Source: an uncultured Ellagibacter sp.
GTDB taxonomy: Bacteria > Actinomycetota > Coriobacteriia > Coriobacteriales > Eggerthellaceae
NCBI RefSeq assembly: GCF_934643285.1
Contig: NZ_CAKUBT010000005.1
Location: forward strand, 38,846-102,845
Direction: 5' to 3'
Length of the DNA: 64,000 nt
The translations under genes and the position numbers were made by a program. Positions 47,721 to 57,272 of the stretch are shown here, piece after piece; positions within the stretch are counted from its first letter, which is position 1; each line of letters starts with the position of its first letter. Under the pieces are notes generated by a model. That model saw only the letters and a program-made list of their open reading frames with translations, searched no databases and was not told the DNA's origin.

Positions 47721-48803
47721 ATGTTCGAACAGCGCATAGAAACGGTTCGCCGCCGCCTCGGCGAGATGGGCCTCACGCAGATGATCGTGAGCGACCCGCG
47801 TTCCATCCAGTATCTCACCGGCGCTTACGTGGAACCGGGCGAGCGTTTCCTGGCGCTTGCGATCGTCGAGGGGAAAGCACCCATCCTCTTCTTGAACCGC
47901 CTGTTCACAGCCCCGAAGTCACTTCCCTGCGAAGTGTTTTCCTTCGACGATGTGGACAACCCGCTTCCCGAGGTTGCGAAGATGCTGCGCGCGGAGGAGA
48001 CCTGCGGCGTCGACAAGAACCTCGCCGCCCGCTTCCTCGTGCCGCTGATGGAGGCGCATGCGGCGAAGTCCTTCGCCTTAGGTTCTCCCGCCGTCGATGG
48101 CGCGCGCGCCATCAAAAGCAACGAGGAGCAGAAGCTCATGCGCGCGGCATCGGCAACAAACGACCAGGCCATGGCACGTTTTCGCGAGCTCGTGCACGAG
48201 GGTGCGACCGAACGGGAAATCGCCGACAAGCTCGAGGGAATCTACCGCGAGCTAGGCGCTTCGGGACACTCTTTCGACCCGATCGTGAGCTTCGGCGCGA
48301 ACGCCGCCGACCCGCACCATAGGCCCGACGGCACGAAGCTGAGAGCTGGCGACGTCGTGCTGTTCGACGTGGGATGCCGCCAAGACGAGTACTGCTCGGA
48401 CATGACGCGCACGTTCTTCTGGAGCGAGCCGACCGCCAAGCAGCGCGAGGTGTACGAGCTGGTGCGCCGCGCAAACGAAGCGGGCCGTGCGGCGGTGCAT
48501 CCCGGCGCGCGCTTCTGCGACATCGACAAGGCGGCGCGCAATGTCATCGCCGAAGCCGGCTACGGCGAGTTTTTCACCCATCGCTTGGGGCATCAGATTG
48601 GCCTCGACGAACACGAGCCAGGAGACGTATCGTCAGTTCATGACGAAAAAGTCCAGGTCGGGATGTGTTTTTCCATCGAGCCAGGGATCTATCTGCCAGG
48701 CGAGTTCGGCGTGCGCATCGAGGACTTGGTGTGCGTGACCGAAGACGGCTGCGAGGTGCTCAACAGCTACCCTCGCGAGCTCACGGTGCTGGGAAAGAAG
48801 TAG
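47721..48803 (+). CDS. pepP: Xaa-Pro aminopeptidase (M24 family)
   Basis: 360 aa. N-terminal creatinase-like domain (MIVSDPRSIQYLTGAY) and pita-bread M24 domain with metal ligands in LFDVGCRQDEYCSDMTRT (D, D), HRLGHQIGLDEHE (H), EPGIY (E) and IEDLV (E). Removes N-terminal residues before proline. GAGAAAGGACC precedes ATG 47721. Confidence 0.92.
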   Translation: MFEQRIETVRRRLGEMGLTQMIVSDPRSIQYLTGAYVEPGERFLALAIVEGKAPILFLNRLFTAPKSLPCEVFSFDDVDNPLPEVAKMLRAEETCGVDKNLAARFLVPLMEAHAAKSFALGSPAVDGARAIKSNEEQKLMRAASATNDQAMARFRELVHEGATEREIADKLEGIYRELGASGHSFDPIVSFGANAADPHHRPDGTKLRAGDVVLFDVGCRQDEYCSDMTRTFFWSEPTAKQREVYELVRRANEAGRAAVHPGARFCDIDKAARNVIAEAGYGEFFTHRLGHQIGLDEHEPGDVSSVHDEKVQVGMCFSIEPGIYLPGEFGVRIEDLVCVTEDGCEVLNSYPRELTVLGKK

Positions 48804-48880
48804 GGGGAAAGCTCTTTCATGTGACGATGCCCACCTCGCAGCACAGCGTCACCCCCCCCTTGTGGGATATTTGGGGGTGT

Positions 48881-49025
48881 CGTGGACAAAAAGCGCCGAT
48901 ATGTGAGTCGAAAGAAGCGTGACGAGAAAGATTTAACCTGCCAGCCTTACGTTTCCCCAGGTCAGATTTTATTGGGAGAAGTTAGCCTCAGAAAGCTCTT
49001 CACATATCGCGGCTTTTTGTCCACG
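48881..49025. repeat. Rep-C element, copy 2 (145 bp)
   Basis: CGTGGACAAAAAGCGCCGAT then ATGTGAG on the left; TCACATATCGCGGCTTTTTG then TCCACG on the right. Same ends and length as 18255-18399. Fills most of the 48804-49142 gap, which otherwise holds no gene. Confidence 0.75.
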
Positions 49026-49142
49026 GCGGCGCCGTTTCAGCGAAAAACCTCTTGTGGGAAGGAGCTATGAAGCAGTGGAAGAGCATGGGCGTCAGGGCGG
49101 TGGTGTCATTTCGCGAACCGCACAGCCGAAAGAAAGGGAGTT

Positions 49143-49997
49143 TTACTTCCCCGCCATCTTTTCGGCGGCCTCCACCACGTGCGCCATGGTGACGCTCGTC
49201 GTGACGGTGCCGATGCCGCCGGGAACAGGGGTGATGGCGTCGACGATGGGCTCGACCTCGTCGAAGTTCACATCGCCGCACAGCGTGCCGTGCGAATCGA
49301 AGTTGATGCCCACATCGAGCACCGTCTGCCCTGCGCGGAAATACTCCTTGCCGAACGCATGCGCGCGGCCCACGGCGCAGATGACGATGTCGGCCGTCCG
49401 GCACAGCTCGGGCAGGTTCTCGGTGCGCGAATGGCAGATGGTGACGCTCGCGTTGCGGCGCAGGAGCATCATCGAGACGGGCTTGCCCACCACAAGGCTG
49501 CGACCGATAACCACAACGTGCTTTCCCACCAGGGGAATCTTGTAGAAGTCGAGGATCTCCACGCACGCCTGCGCGGTGCAGGGGGGGAAGCCGTCGCTCG
49601 AGTCGGTGAACACGGAAGCAAGCGACGCGAGCGAGATGCCGTCGATATCCTTCTCCGGCGAAAGCATGTTGCACAGCGCCTTCTCGTCGAGAAAGCTCGG
49701 CAGAGGACGAAACATGAGGCAGCCGTGCACGGTCTTGTCGTAGTTGATGGACTGCAGCGTCGCCTGCACGGCGGCCTGCGGAGCCAGGTCGTCAAGCACG
49801 TAGGGCTTGGTGGAAAGCCCCAGGCTGGCGGCGCGCTTCTTCGCGGTGCGCTCGTAGGACAAATCGTCGGGGCGCTCCCCCATGCGCACGAGCGCGAGTG
49901 TGGGCTCGACGCCGCGCGATTTGAGCGCCTCGATGCGATTGCGCAGGTCGATCGCCATATGATCGACGACTGGTTTTCCTTTGAGAAGCGTTGCCAT
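49143..49997 (-). CDS. folD: Methylene-THF dehydrogenase / methenyl-THF cyclohydrolase
   Basis: 284 aa. SYERTAKKRAASLG (catalytic Lys), YDKTVHGCLMFRPLP, KDIDGIS, VVIGRSLVVGKPVSMMLLRR and PVPGGIGTVTTSVT are FolD signatures. Interconverts methylene-, methenyl- and formyl-THF. Last gene of a coaX-fhs-fchA-folD run. Confidence 0.95.
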   Translation of the reverse strand: MATLLKGKPVVDHMAIDLRNRIEALKSRGVEPTLALVRMGERPDDLSYERTAKKRAASLGLSTKPYVLDDLAPQAAVQATLQSINYDKTVHGCLMFRPLPSFLDEKALCNMLSPEKDIDGISLASLASVFTDSSDGFPPCTAQACVEILDFYKIPLVGKHVVVIGRSLVVGKPVSMMLLRRNASVTICHSRTENLPELCRTADIVICAVGRAHAFGKEYFRAGQTVLDVGINFDSHGTLCGDVNFDEVEPIVDAITPVPGGIGTVTTSVTMAHVVEAAEKMAGK

Positions 49998-50026
49998 AAT
50001 CCACCTTAACCCTTAAGGGCCCTTAT

Positions 50027-50641
50027 TTATGAAACTTCCTTGACGACGAAATCGAACAGCTCGTCGCAGCGCTCGCGCGTCGTCGACGCGATCGCCGAAG
50101 CCTCCTCACGAACGCGGCGCGCCCTGCCAGCGTCGTCCATCGAAGCCGCGTTGATGCACACGTTCAAACTTGCGCCATCGACCGCAGCTCGGGCGAACGC
50201 GGCCGAAACACCCGCGTCTGACCTGGCCATTCGGCTGCCACGGTGAGCCAAGTAGTCGGCATGGTCGACCACGCGCACCACCGTGCGCATGATTTCAAGC
50301 GGCACCTCAGTCGCCCCGACAAGCGCCCGCTGGATCGCCTCCTGCTTCGCCGAAAGCTCTTCCGGCGTGCCCTTCGGCATGCGATACGCCGCCGCAAGCG
50401 GCTCGAACGCGCGCGCATCGGCGTCGACAAGCTCGATCAGGCGGGAGCGAAGCCCCTCAAGCTCGTCGAGGTGGCGAACGACCTCGCCCTCGACCTCGGC
50501 ATACGTCTTCTTTCCCACCGTGAGATTGCCCACCATGGACGCGAGCGCCGCAGCGAGCGCACCGACGTACGCCGACGCCCCGCCCCCGCCGGGAGCGGGG
50601 GCCGCGGACGCAAGATCTTCAACGAAACGGGTGTCTACCAT
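50027..50641 (-). CDS. fchA: Formimino-THF cyclodeaminase / methenyl-THF cyclohydrolase-like
   Basis: 204 aa, all-helical FTCD/FchA family with the glycine-rich PAPGGGGASAYVGALAAALASMVGNLTVGKK loop. In acetogens FchA is the dedicated cyclohydrolase. Lies between fhs and folD; FolD may then act mainly as dehydrogenase. AGAGG upstream of ATG. Confidence 0.88.
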   Translation of the reverse strand: MVDTRFVEDLASAAPAPGGGGASAYVGALAAALASMVGNLTVGKKTYAEVEGEVVRHLDELEGLRSRLIELVDADARAFEPLAAAYRMPKGTPEELSAKQEAIQRALVGATEVPLEIMRTVVRVVDHADYLAHRGSRMARSDAGVSAAFARAAVDGASLNVCINAASMDDAGRARRVREEASAIASTTRERCDELFDFVVKEVS

Positions 50642-50783
50642 AAAAGCCTCTTCCTCGTTTCAAGCCCTCAAACTGATAGGGCGATTAGGGTACGGTAACC
50701 CACCATAGTTTCGAGTATGCAACGACTGCCACGAGCGCTCGCGCGCCACCGCGCGAGCGCAGAGTTGCCGAAGCGGGCGTTCC

Positions 50784-52472
50784 CTAGAACAACCCCGTGA
50801 TCTTTCCGGTCTCGTCGACGTCGATCTTGAAGGCGGCAGGCGATTTGCCCAGGCCCGGCATCGTCATAATGTTACCCGTAAGCGCCACTACGAACCCAGC
50901 TCCGGCGCTCACCTTGACGTCGCGCACCGTGATGCGGAACCCGCGCGGCGCACCAAGCTTCTTCTGGTCGTCGCTGAAGCTGTACTGGGTCTTCGCCATG
51001 CACACAGGCATGTCGCCGAAACCGAGCTTCTCCAGTTTGGCTAGCTCCTTTGCCGCCTTGGCATCGAAATCCACCCCATCGGCGCGGTAGACGCGCACAG
51101 CGATCGCCTCGATCTTCTCGCGCAGGCTCAAATCGCTGTCGTAGGCGAACTGGAACGTGTCGGCGCCGCGGCCGGCCTCGTCGCCCTCGTTGCACAGGCG
51201 CACGACCTCGTCGGCCAGCGCCAGGCCGCCTTCGCCGCCCTTCGCCCACACCTCGGAGAGCGCCACGTTCACACCCAGCTCGCGGCACTTGTCCTCGACA
51301 AGCTTCAGTTCGGCCTCGGTGTCGGTCGGGAAGCGGTTGATCGCGACCACGCAGGGCAAGTTGAACACCTGGGTAATGTTCTCCACATGCTGCAGCAGGT
51401 TGGGAAGGCCCGCCTCAAGCGCCTCGAGGTTCTCCTCGTTGAGCTCGTCTTTCGCCACGCCGCCGTGGTTCTTGAGCGCGCGGACCGTGGCCACCACGAC
51501 CACGGCGTCGGGCTTCAAGCCCGTCAAGCGGCACTTGATGTCGAGAAACTTCTCCGCGCCCAAATCGGCGCCGAAGCCAGCCTCAGTGATGGCGTAGTCG
51601 CCGAGCGCCAAAGCCATCCGCGTCGCCATGATGGAGTTGCAGCCATGCGCGATGTTGGCGAAGGGGCCGCCGTGGATGAACGCGGGCGTGCCCTCGAGCG
51701 TCTGCACGAGGTTCGGCTTGAGCGCGTCCTTGAGCAGCGCGGCCATGGCGCCTTCGGCGTGCAGATCGTGAGCGGTGACGGGCTGGTCGTCGAAGGTGTA
51801 GCCCACCACGATGCGGCCGAGACGCTCCTTCAGGTCGGTAATGCTGGTCGCCAGGCAGAAAATAGCCATGACCTCGGACGCCACGGTGATGTCGAAGCCG
51901 TCCTCGCGGGGCACACCGTTGGCTTTGCCGCCGAGGCCGTCGACGATGCTGCGCAGCTGCCGGTCGTTCATGTCGACCACGCGCTTCCAGGTGATTTTGC
52001 GCACATCGATGCCGAGCTGGTTGCCGTTGTGAATGTGCGCGTCGAGCATAGCCGCAAGCAGATTGTTCGCAGCACCGATGGCGTGGAAGTCGCCCGTGAA
52101 GTGCAAGTTAATATCTTCCATGGGAACGACCTGGGCATATCCGCCGCCTGCAGCGCCACCCTTGATACCGAACACGGGTCCCAGGCTCGGTTCGCGCAAA
52201 GCGACCATCACGTTCTCGCCGCGCTTCGCGAGCGCATCGGCCAGACCGACCGTCGTGGTGGTCTTGCCCTCGCCCGCCGGCGTGGGGTTGATCGCCGTCA
52301 CGAGCACAAGCTTGCCCGGCGTATGCTCGTTCTCGCGCAGAAGGTTGTAGTCGACCTTCGCCTTGTACTTGCCGTACATCTCGAGATACTTGTCGTCGAT
52401 ACCCGCCTTCTCGGCAATCGCGTCGATGCGCTGAGGCTGCGCAGCCTGTGCGATTTCGATATCACTTTGCAT
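50784..52472 (-). CDS. fhs: Formate-tetrahydrofolate ligase
   Basis: 562 aa. P-loop TPAGEGKTTTTVG at residues 64-76, EPSLGPVFGIKGGAAGGGYAQV, DFHAIGAANNLLAAMLDAH: Fhs signatures throughout. ATP-dependent activation of formate, first methyl-branch step of the Wood-Ljungdahl pathway or reversed for C1 supply. Confidence 0.97.
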   Translation of the reverse strand: MQSDIEIAQAAQPQRIDAIAEKAGIDDKYLEMYGKYKAKVDYNLLRENEHTPGKLVLVTAINPTPAGEGKTTTTVGLADALAKRGENVMVALREPSLGPVFGIKGGAAGGGYAQVVPMEDINLHFTGDFHAIGAANNLLAAMLDAHIHNGNQLGIDVRKITWKRVVDMNDRQLRSIVDGLGGKANGVPREDGFDITVASEVMAIFCLATSITDLKERLGRIVVGYTFDDQPVTAHDLHAEGAMAALLKDALKPNLVQTLEGTPAFIHGGPFANIAHGCNSIMATRMALALGDYAITEAGFGADLGAEKFLDIKCRLTGLKPDAVVVVATVRALKNHGGVAKDELNEENLEALEAGLPNLLQHVENITQVFNLPCVVAINRFPTDTEAELKLVEDKCRELGVNVALSEVWAKGGEGGLALADEVVRLCNEGDEAGRGADTFQFAYDSDLSLREKIEAIAVRVYRADGVDFDAKAAKELAKLEKLGFGDMPVCMAKTQYSFSDDQKKLGAPRGFRITVRDVKVSAGAGFVVALTGNIMTMPGLGKSPAAFKIDVDETGKITGLF

Positions 52473-52493
52473 GTCGACCCTTCCCTTCAGGTT

Positions 52494-53273
52494 TCACTTT
52501 CCCGTCTTGGTGCATTCAGCATACACAAGCCGCAGCCCAACGAGCGTCAGGTCGGGCTGGACGGCGGTGATGGTACGCGAGTGCTCGGCGATAAGAGGTG
52601 CGAGGCCACCCGTCGCGACGACCGGGGCGTCGTATCCAAGCTCCTCGACCACACGGCGCACGAGCCCGTCAGCGCGATCGGCCTCGCCGTAGACGATGCC
52701 CGCCTGCAAGGCCTCCTCGGTGTTGCGCCCGATGGCATGGCGAGGGTCGATCAAATCGATCGCAGCCAAGCGTGTAGCATGGGAAAACAGCGCCGACGCA
52801 CCCGTCTGGACGCCTGGCGCGATGATGCCGCCCAGAAAGCGCCCCTGCTTGTCGACCACCTCGATGTTGGTCGCCGTGCCGAAGTCGACGACGATGACCG
52901 GCGCACCGAACAGCTCGCGCGCCGCAACGGCGTCGGCCACGCGGTCCGAGCCGATTTCACGCGGATTGGGGTAGTCCGCATCGAAAAGCGAACCCGCCGT
53001 CTTCGCCGAGCACACGACGGTGCTCACGCCCGCCAAATCCTGCACCACGCGCGTCCACGCACCCGTGAGCTGGGGAACCACCGACGCGAGTGCCGCGCCC
53101 GTGATGTCGCCCGCCCGAAGATTCTCGGACTGCAAAAGCGGCAGGAGCTTCACGCGCAGCTCGTCGGCGGTATGGTCGCGGTTGGTGGCGACGCGCCACA
53201 TGCGGTCGAGGTTTTCCCCCTCGTAGATGCCGATGGCGGTCTGGGTGTTCCCCACGTCGATGACAAGTAACAT
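52494..53273 (-). CDS. coaX: Type III pantothenate kinase
   Basis: 259 aa. ASKHA fold: VIDVGNTQTAIGIYEG, DYPNPREIGSDRVADAVAA, VVDFGTATNIEVVD, GGIIAPGV, VATGGLAPLIA. First step of CoA synthesis. Head of the run leading to fhs, divergent from the two-component genes. Confidence 0.95.
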   Translation of the reverse strand: MLLVIDVGNTQTAIGIYEGENLDRMWRVATNRDHTADELRVKLLPLLQSENLRAGDITGAALASVVPQLTGAWTRVVQDLAGVSTVVCSAKTAGSLFDADYPNPREIGSDRVADAVAARELFGAPVIVVDFGTATNIEVVDKQGRFLGGIIAPGVQTGASALFSHATRLAAIDLIDPRHAIGRNTEEALQAGIVYGEADRADGLVRRVVEELGYDAPVVATGGLAPLIAEHSRTITAVQPDLTLVGLRLVYAECTKTGK

Positions 53274-53436
53274 GATTTTGACAGTCTCCCCTCGCCGTGC
53301 ACGGCAAACGCGAATTGTCTATAGTGTTAGCTGGCATGATACTACCAGGAAAAGGCGCCCGAAGACGCCGCGAGCGCTGCCCGAGCGCGAACGGCGACGG
53401 CGGCAAGCGCCCAGAAGAACAACGAGGAGGAAGGCC

Positions 53437-54132
53437 ATGTCCGATGCGTCCGCACGCATTCTCGTAGTCGACGACGAACCCTCCATCACGGAATTCGTCG
53501 GGTACGCGCTACGCAAGGAAGGATTCTCCGTCGACGTGGTCGACAACGGCGAGGACGCCCTTTCCCGCGCGATGAAAAACGACTACGACCTGTTTGTTCT
53601 CGATATCATGTTGCCGGGAATCGACGGCTACGAACTCTGTCGGCGGCTTCGCGCGCACACTTCGTCCCCCGTGCTGTTCCTCTCCGCGCGCGACTCCGAG
53701 CTCGACAAGGTCGTCGGTCTTGAAATCGGCGGCGACGACTACCTGTCCAAGCCCTTCGGCGTGCGCGAGCTGATTGCGCGCGTTCGCGCCCTTTTACGCC
53801 GCAGCCAGGGCGAGGATTTCGCGAAGGGGTCGAGCGCCATCACCGCCGGAGGCATCACCTTGAACGAGGACGCGCACACCGCGACCGGCGACGCGGGCGA
53901 CATTGATTTGACCCCGCGCGAGTTCGAGCTGCTCGCGGCGCTGATGAAGAACGCCGGGAAGGTCGTTTCCCGCGAGGATCTGCTGCGCGATGCGTGGGGC
54001 TGGGAATACCTTACGGAAACGAAGACGGTCGACACGCACATCAAGAGGCTGCGTGATAAGATTTCGAGCGCCGGGTACGATCCCGGCCTCGTGGAAACGG
54101 TCCGCGGCTACGGATATAGGTTCAAGAAATAA
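53437..54132 (+). CDS. OmpR-family response regulator
   Basis: 231 aa. Receiver with acidic pocket DDE near residue 13, phospho-acceptor Asp in LFVLDIMLPGIDG, Lys in YLSKPF; C-terminal winged helix (LTPREFELLAALMKNAGKVVSREDLLRDAWG...VDTHIKRLRDKI...VRGYGYRF). GAGGAGGAAGG before ATG. The kinase gene starts at its stop codon. Confidence 0.93.
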   Translation: MSDASARILVVDDEPSITEFVGYALRKEGFSVDVVDNGEDALSRAMKNDYDLFVLDIMLPGIDGYELCRRLRAHTSSPVLFLSARDSELDKVVGLEIGGDDYLSKPFGVRELIARVRALLRRSQGEDFAKGSSAITAGGITLNEDAHTATGDAGDIDLTPREFELLAALMKNAGKVVSREDLLRDAWGWEYLTETKTVDTHIKRLRDKISSAGYDPGLVETVRGYGYRFKK

Positions 54133-54137
54133 AGCAA

Positions 54138-55154
54138 CTGCAGACATATTTCGCGCTTCTCGCAACGCTGTTCGCCATCCTTGCGGCGGCCTTCGCAATC
54201 GCGGTCTCGCACTTCGCGTTCGGACTGAGGCCCCTGGCGTTTTTCCTTCTGGTGCCCGTCGCTGTGTTCACGTTCGCCTTTAGCCTGCTCATTGGGCATT
54301 TCCTCTCCGAGCCGCTCACCCGCTTGGCAGCGCGCCTTCGCGACTTCCGCACGGGAGACCCCGCGCCGGCGACTGTTCCCATCGATGGGCGCATCGAGGA
54401 AGTCGATCGGCTTACGGTGAGCGTGAACAGGCTTTCCGAGACCATCCGGACGCAGCAGGAAAGCCTCGCCTCGCGCGAAAGTCGTGAGAGCACGTTTGTG
54501 AGCGATGTGGCACACGAGCTGCGCACCCCGCTCACCGCGATTCGGGGGAACGCCGAGATGCTGTCGGACCCCGACCTGCCGCCCGCGATGCGTGAGAAGT
54601 TCACGGGCATCATCGTGGAGGAGAGCCGCCGCCTTTCGAACCTGGTGAACGACCTGCTCGCATTGCAGCGGCTGGAAAACGGCAACATCGCGACCGAGTT
54701 CTCGCGCGTCGACTTGGGGCAGGTGGCACGCGAAGTGGTGGACTCCCTTTCGCCGCTTTTGCGCGAGAGGGAGGCAAACTGCCAAGTCATAGGCGAGGCG
54801 CCCGACGTGCTCGGCAACCGTGACCGGTTAAAGCAGGTCGTGTTCAACTTGGTGGAAAATGCGAGCCGCTTCATCGAGCCGGGCGGGCACATCACCGTCG
54901 AGCTCATGGGAGCGAGAGGCAACTCTGTGCTCTCCGTGCGCGACGACGGCTGCGGCTTGGGCGATGCCGACCCGAAGCTTCTGTTCGACCGCTTCTATCG
55001 AGGCGACCCGTCGCGCAACCGCGGTACGGGAGGTACGGGGCTCGGGCTTGCCATCGTGAAGTCCGTCGTCGATGCGCACGACGGCACGGTCGAAGCGTTC
55101 AACCTGCCCGACGGAGGCGCCTGCTTCCTCGTGGCCATCCCCTCGATTGCGTAA
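54138..55154 (+). CDS. Sensor histidine kinase (non-canonical start)
   Basis: About 338 aa: two membrane spans at the start (LLATLFAILAAAFAIAV; PLAFFLLVPVAVFTFAFSLLIGHFL) with almost no periplasmic loop, HAMP-like linker, H-box SDVAHELRTPLTAIRG, N-box NLVENASRF, G boxes DDGCGLG and GTGGTGLGLAI. After the in-frame stop at 54117 there is no ATG, GTG or TTG before GTG 54252, which would delete the first span; a CTG at 54138 (used here) or ATA at 54129 is therefore likely, coupled to the regulator's stop. Confidence 0.8.
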   Translation: MQTYFALLATLFAILAAAFAIAVSHFAFGLRPLAFFLLVPVAVFTFAFSLLIGHFLSEPLTRLAARLRDFRTGDPAPATVPIDGRIEEVDRLTVSVNRLSETIRTQQESLASRESRESTFVSDVAHELRTPLTAIRGNAEMLSDPDLPPAMREKFTGIIVEESRRLSNLVNDLLALQRLENGNIATEFSRVDLGQVAREVVDSLSPLLREREANCQVIGEAPDVLGNRDRLKQVVFNLVENASRFIEPGGHITVELMGARGNSVLSVRDDGCGLGDADPKLLFDRFYRGDPSRNRGTGGTGLGLAIVKSVVDAHDGTVEAFNLPDGGACFLVAIPSIA

Positions 55155-55220
55155 GAGCGGTTCGAGACAAATCGGCAATGCCTTGAACCGCGCCCGCAAG
55201 ACGGCTAAACCTCGGCTTGC

Positions 55221-56333
55221 TTATACCTCGTAGAGCACAGCGCCGCTGGTGAGGCCGCCGCCGAAGGCTACGAGAATCACCTTGTCGCCCTTTTGGATGC
55301 GCCCCGATTCGTATGCGTCGGAAAGCGCCATTGGCACGCAGGCGGAAGAAGCGTTCCCGCGATCGCCGATGGAAACCTGGAAGCGGTCGAGCGAAAGTCC
55401 GCAGCGCTTGGCGGCGTACTTGATGATGCGCTCGTTTGCCTGATGGGGCACGATAAGCTTCACGTCGTCGATGTCCACGTCGGCGCGCTTGCACACCTTG
55501 TCAATGGCGTTGCCCATCGCATTGGCCGCGAACTTGAAGATGGTCTGCCCGTGCATAAAGAGGGACTGGCGCGGACGACCGGCAGCGACGGCCTCGGTCA
55601 CGCCAAGCTCCTCGTCGATGCGCGCATTGCCCGGGTCGCCCGCAACGGCGGCCTCCTTTGAAACGCCGTTCACGTCGAAAGGCTGAGGGGAATCGAACGC
55701 GGAGGGGCAGGTGAGCGCATTGGTGTCGTCATCGTCGTTCTTCGTGAAAGTGGCGAGCACGCCCGCACGGTCCTCGTCCCATTCGACCACGGCAGCCCCG
55801 CCGCCATCGCCGAAGAGCACGCAGGTCGTGCGGTCCTCCCAGTTGGTGATGCGCGTCAGGCGCTCGGAGCCGATCACGAGCGCACGGCGAACCTTGTTGC
55901 GACGGCCGGCGCCCGCAACGCCCGCCGCGCTTGCCGCCATCATGGATTCCGCCACGCTCATCGCGTAGATGAAACCCGAGCACGCGGCGTTCACGTCGAA
56001 AGCCACGGCGTTCACCAGGCCCAGGCGACGGCGGACGAGCGCCGCGCACGAGGGCACGAGCACATCGGGCGTGCAGGTGGAATACACCACGAGGTCGATG
56101 GACTCAGGGTCGATAGGAGCCTCGCAATAGCCGCCTTCGGCAAGGCCCATCGCCTGACGCGCGGCAGCTTCAGCCAGATCGACGTTCGTTTCCTCGACGG
56201 CGATGCGACGGGACTTGATGCCCGTGCGCGTGGTGATCCACTCGTCGCTCGTGTCGACAAGCTGGGTAAGGTCGTCGTTCGCGACGGCAAGCGCGGGAAG
56301 GGATTTCCCGCAACCGATGATTGCGCAGCCCAC
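55221..56333 (-). CDS. fabH: 3-oxoacyl-ACP synthase III
   Basis: 370 aa. Cys-His-Asn triad: Cys in FDVNAACSGFIYA, His in VPHQANERI, Asn in GDRGNASSA. Starts fatty acid synthesis. About 45 residues longer than E. coli FabH owing to an insert around 195-235 (TKNDDDDTNALTCPSAFDSPQ). GTG start with AGGGAG. No other fab gene is nearby. Confidence 0.93.
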   Translation of the reverse strand: MGCAIIGCGKSLPALAVANDDLTQLVDTSDEWITTRTGIKSRRIAVEETNVDLAEAAARQAMGLAEGGYCEAPIDPESIDLVVYSTCTPDVLVPSCAALVRRRLGLVNAVAFDVNAACSGFIYAMSVAESMMAASAAGVAGAGRRNKVRRALVIGSERLTRITNWEDRTTCVLFGDGGGAAVVEWDEDRAGVLATFTKNDDDDTNALTCPSAFDSPQPFDVNGVSKEAAVAGDPGNARIDEELGVTEAVAAGRPRQSLFMHGQTIFKFAANAMGNAIDKVCKRADVDIDDVKLIVPHQANERIIKYAAKRCGLSLDRFQVSIGDRGNASSACVPMALSDAYESGRIQKGDKVILVAFGGGLTSGAVLYEV

Positions 56334-56353
56334 TAGTCACTCCCTCATAGAAA

Positions 56354-56376
56354 GCGCAGGCGAAAATCGCCTGCGC
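56354..56376 (-). terminator. Terminator after bioY
   Basis: GCGCAGGCGA-ttt-TCGCCTGCGC hairpin then TTTCT on the minus strand. Confidence 0.75.
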
Positions 56377-56438
56377 ATGATGATTGCCTGTTTCCAAGCG
56401 ATTATAGCACGCACCCCAAATGTGCGAGGAATGGGTAT

Positions 56439-57050
56439 TTATCGAACCGCGGCCTTCACAGCGCGAGCACACGCGACAGCGGCGAGGATCTTCAGCACGT
56501 CGACCACCACGAAGGGCGCCACGCCGGCGAGGAACGCGGCTTCAGGCGAGATGCCCATAACGAGCATCAGCTGCAGCCAGCCGCAGAAGTACGCGATCGC
56601 AGTGAACACGAGGCCTGCAACGATTTCGGCGGCGGCGTTCTTCAGGAACGCAACGAAACCGCGCTGCTCGGAGGCGCCGGCCTTGTCGGCTGCGCCCATG
56701 CGGCGACGCAACACGTAGAGTAGCCCCGCGGCAGCGGCGACGCCGAAGATGTAGCCCCACAGAAAGCCGCCGGTCGGGCCCATGAGCTTGGCGATTCCGC
56801 CGCTCATGCCGGAGAACACCGGTAGGCCGATGGCGCCGAGCGCGAGATACAGCACGATGGCGGCGATGCACTCCTTCGGGGAGAGCATCACGATGGCGAA
56901 GGTGATGGCAAACATCTGCAGCGTGAAAGGAACCGGGCCGAGCGGCACGGTAACCCATGCGGACACCGCCATGATGGCGACGGCCAGGCCCACGAACGCG
57001 ATTGAGCGGGTGCGCGACGCCGCGCTGGCGCCCTTCTTAACTTGTTCCAC
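56439..57050 (-). CDS. bioY: Biotin transporter S component BioY
   Basis: 203 aa, six membrane spans, ending the LGPVPFTLQMFAITFAIVMLSPKE, ALGAIGLPVFSG and GPTGGFLWGY motifs of BioY. GTG 57050 is chosen: GAGG lies eight bases before; the upstream extension crosses a good promoter. No biotin synthesis genes are seen; birA is 2 kb away. Confidence 0.93.
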   Translation of the reverse strand: MEQVKKGASAASRTRSIAFVGLAVAIMAVSAWVTVPLGPVPFTLQMFAITFAIVMLSPKECIAAIVLYLALGAIGLPVFSGMSGGIAKLMGPTGGFLWGYIFGVAAAAGLLYVLRRRMGAADKAGASEQRGFVAFLKNAAAEIVAGLVFTAIAYFCGWLQLMLVMGISPEAAFLAGVAPFVVVDVLKILAAVACARAVKAAVR

Positions 57051-57076
57051 TTGCTGTACCTCTTTCGGGTCAGATG

Positions 57077-57104
57077 ACAATAACGTTGAAACTCTACCAG
57101 TCAA
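57077..57104 (-). promoter_or_regulatory. bioY promoter
   Basis: -35 TTGACT (57099-57104), 16-bp spacer, -10 TATTGT (57077-57082) on the minus strand. No clear BirA operator, in keeping with the BirA here lacking a DNA-binding domain. Confidence 0.5.
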
Positions 57105-57272
57105 CTTCGAATTACGTGGTTCGAACGCGGAATTCCACAAGAAAGTTAGCTTGCGCAGGGCCTGCTGCCCCGCTCACCCCAGCCCAGGGCCCCGGCGCCA
57201 CGCCGCCCCAGAGCCTTGGCACTCCCCCACGGCAACGAGCGACATGCAGCCCTCGGAACGCGCGCAAGACGC

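Noticed and set aside
48859..49060. CTTGTGGGA direct repeats around Rep-C copy 2 as a target site duplication
   Set aside because: They lie at unequal distances (about 12 and 24 bp) from the element ends, and copy 1 has no equivalent.
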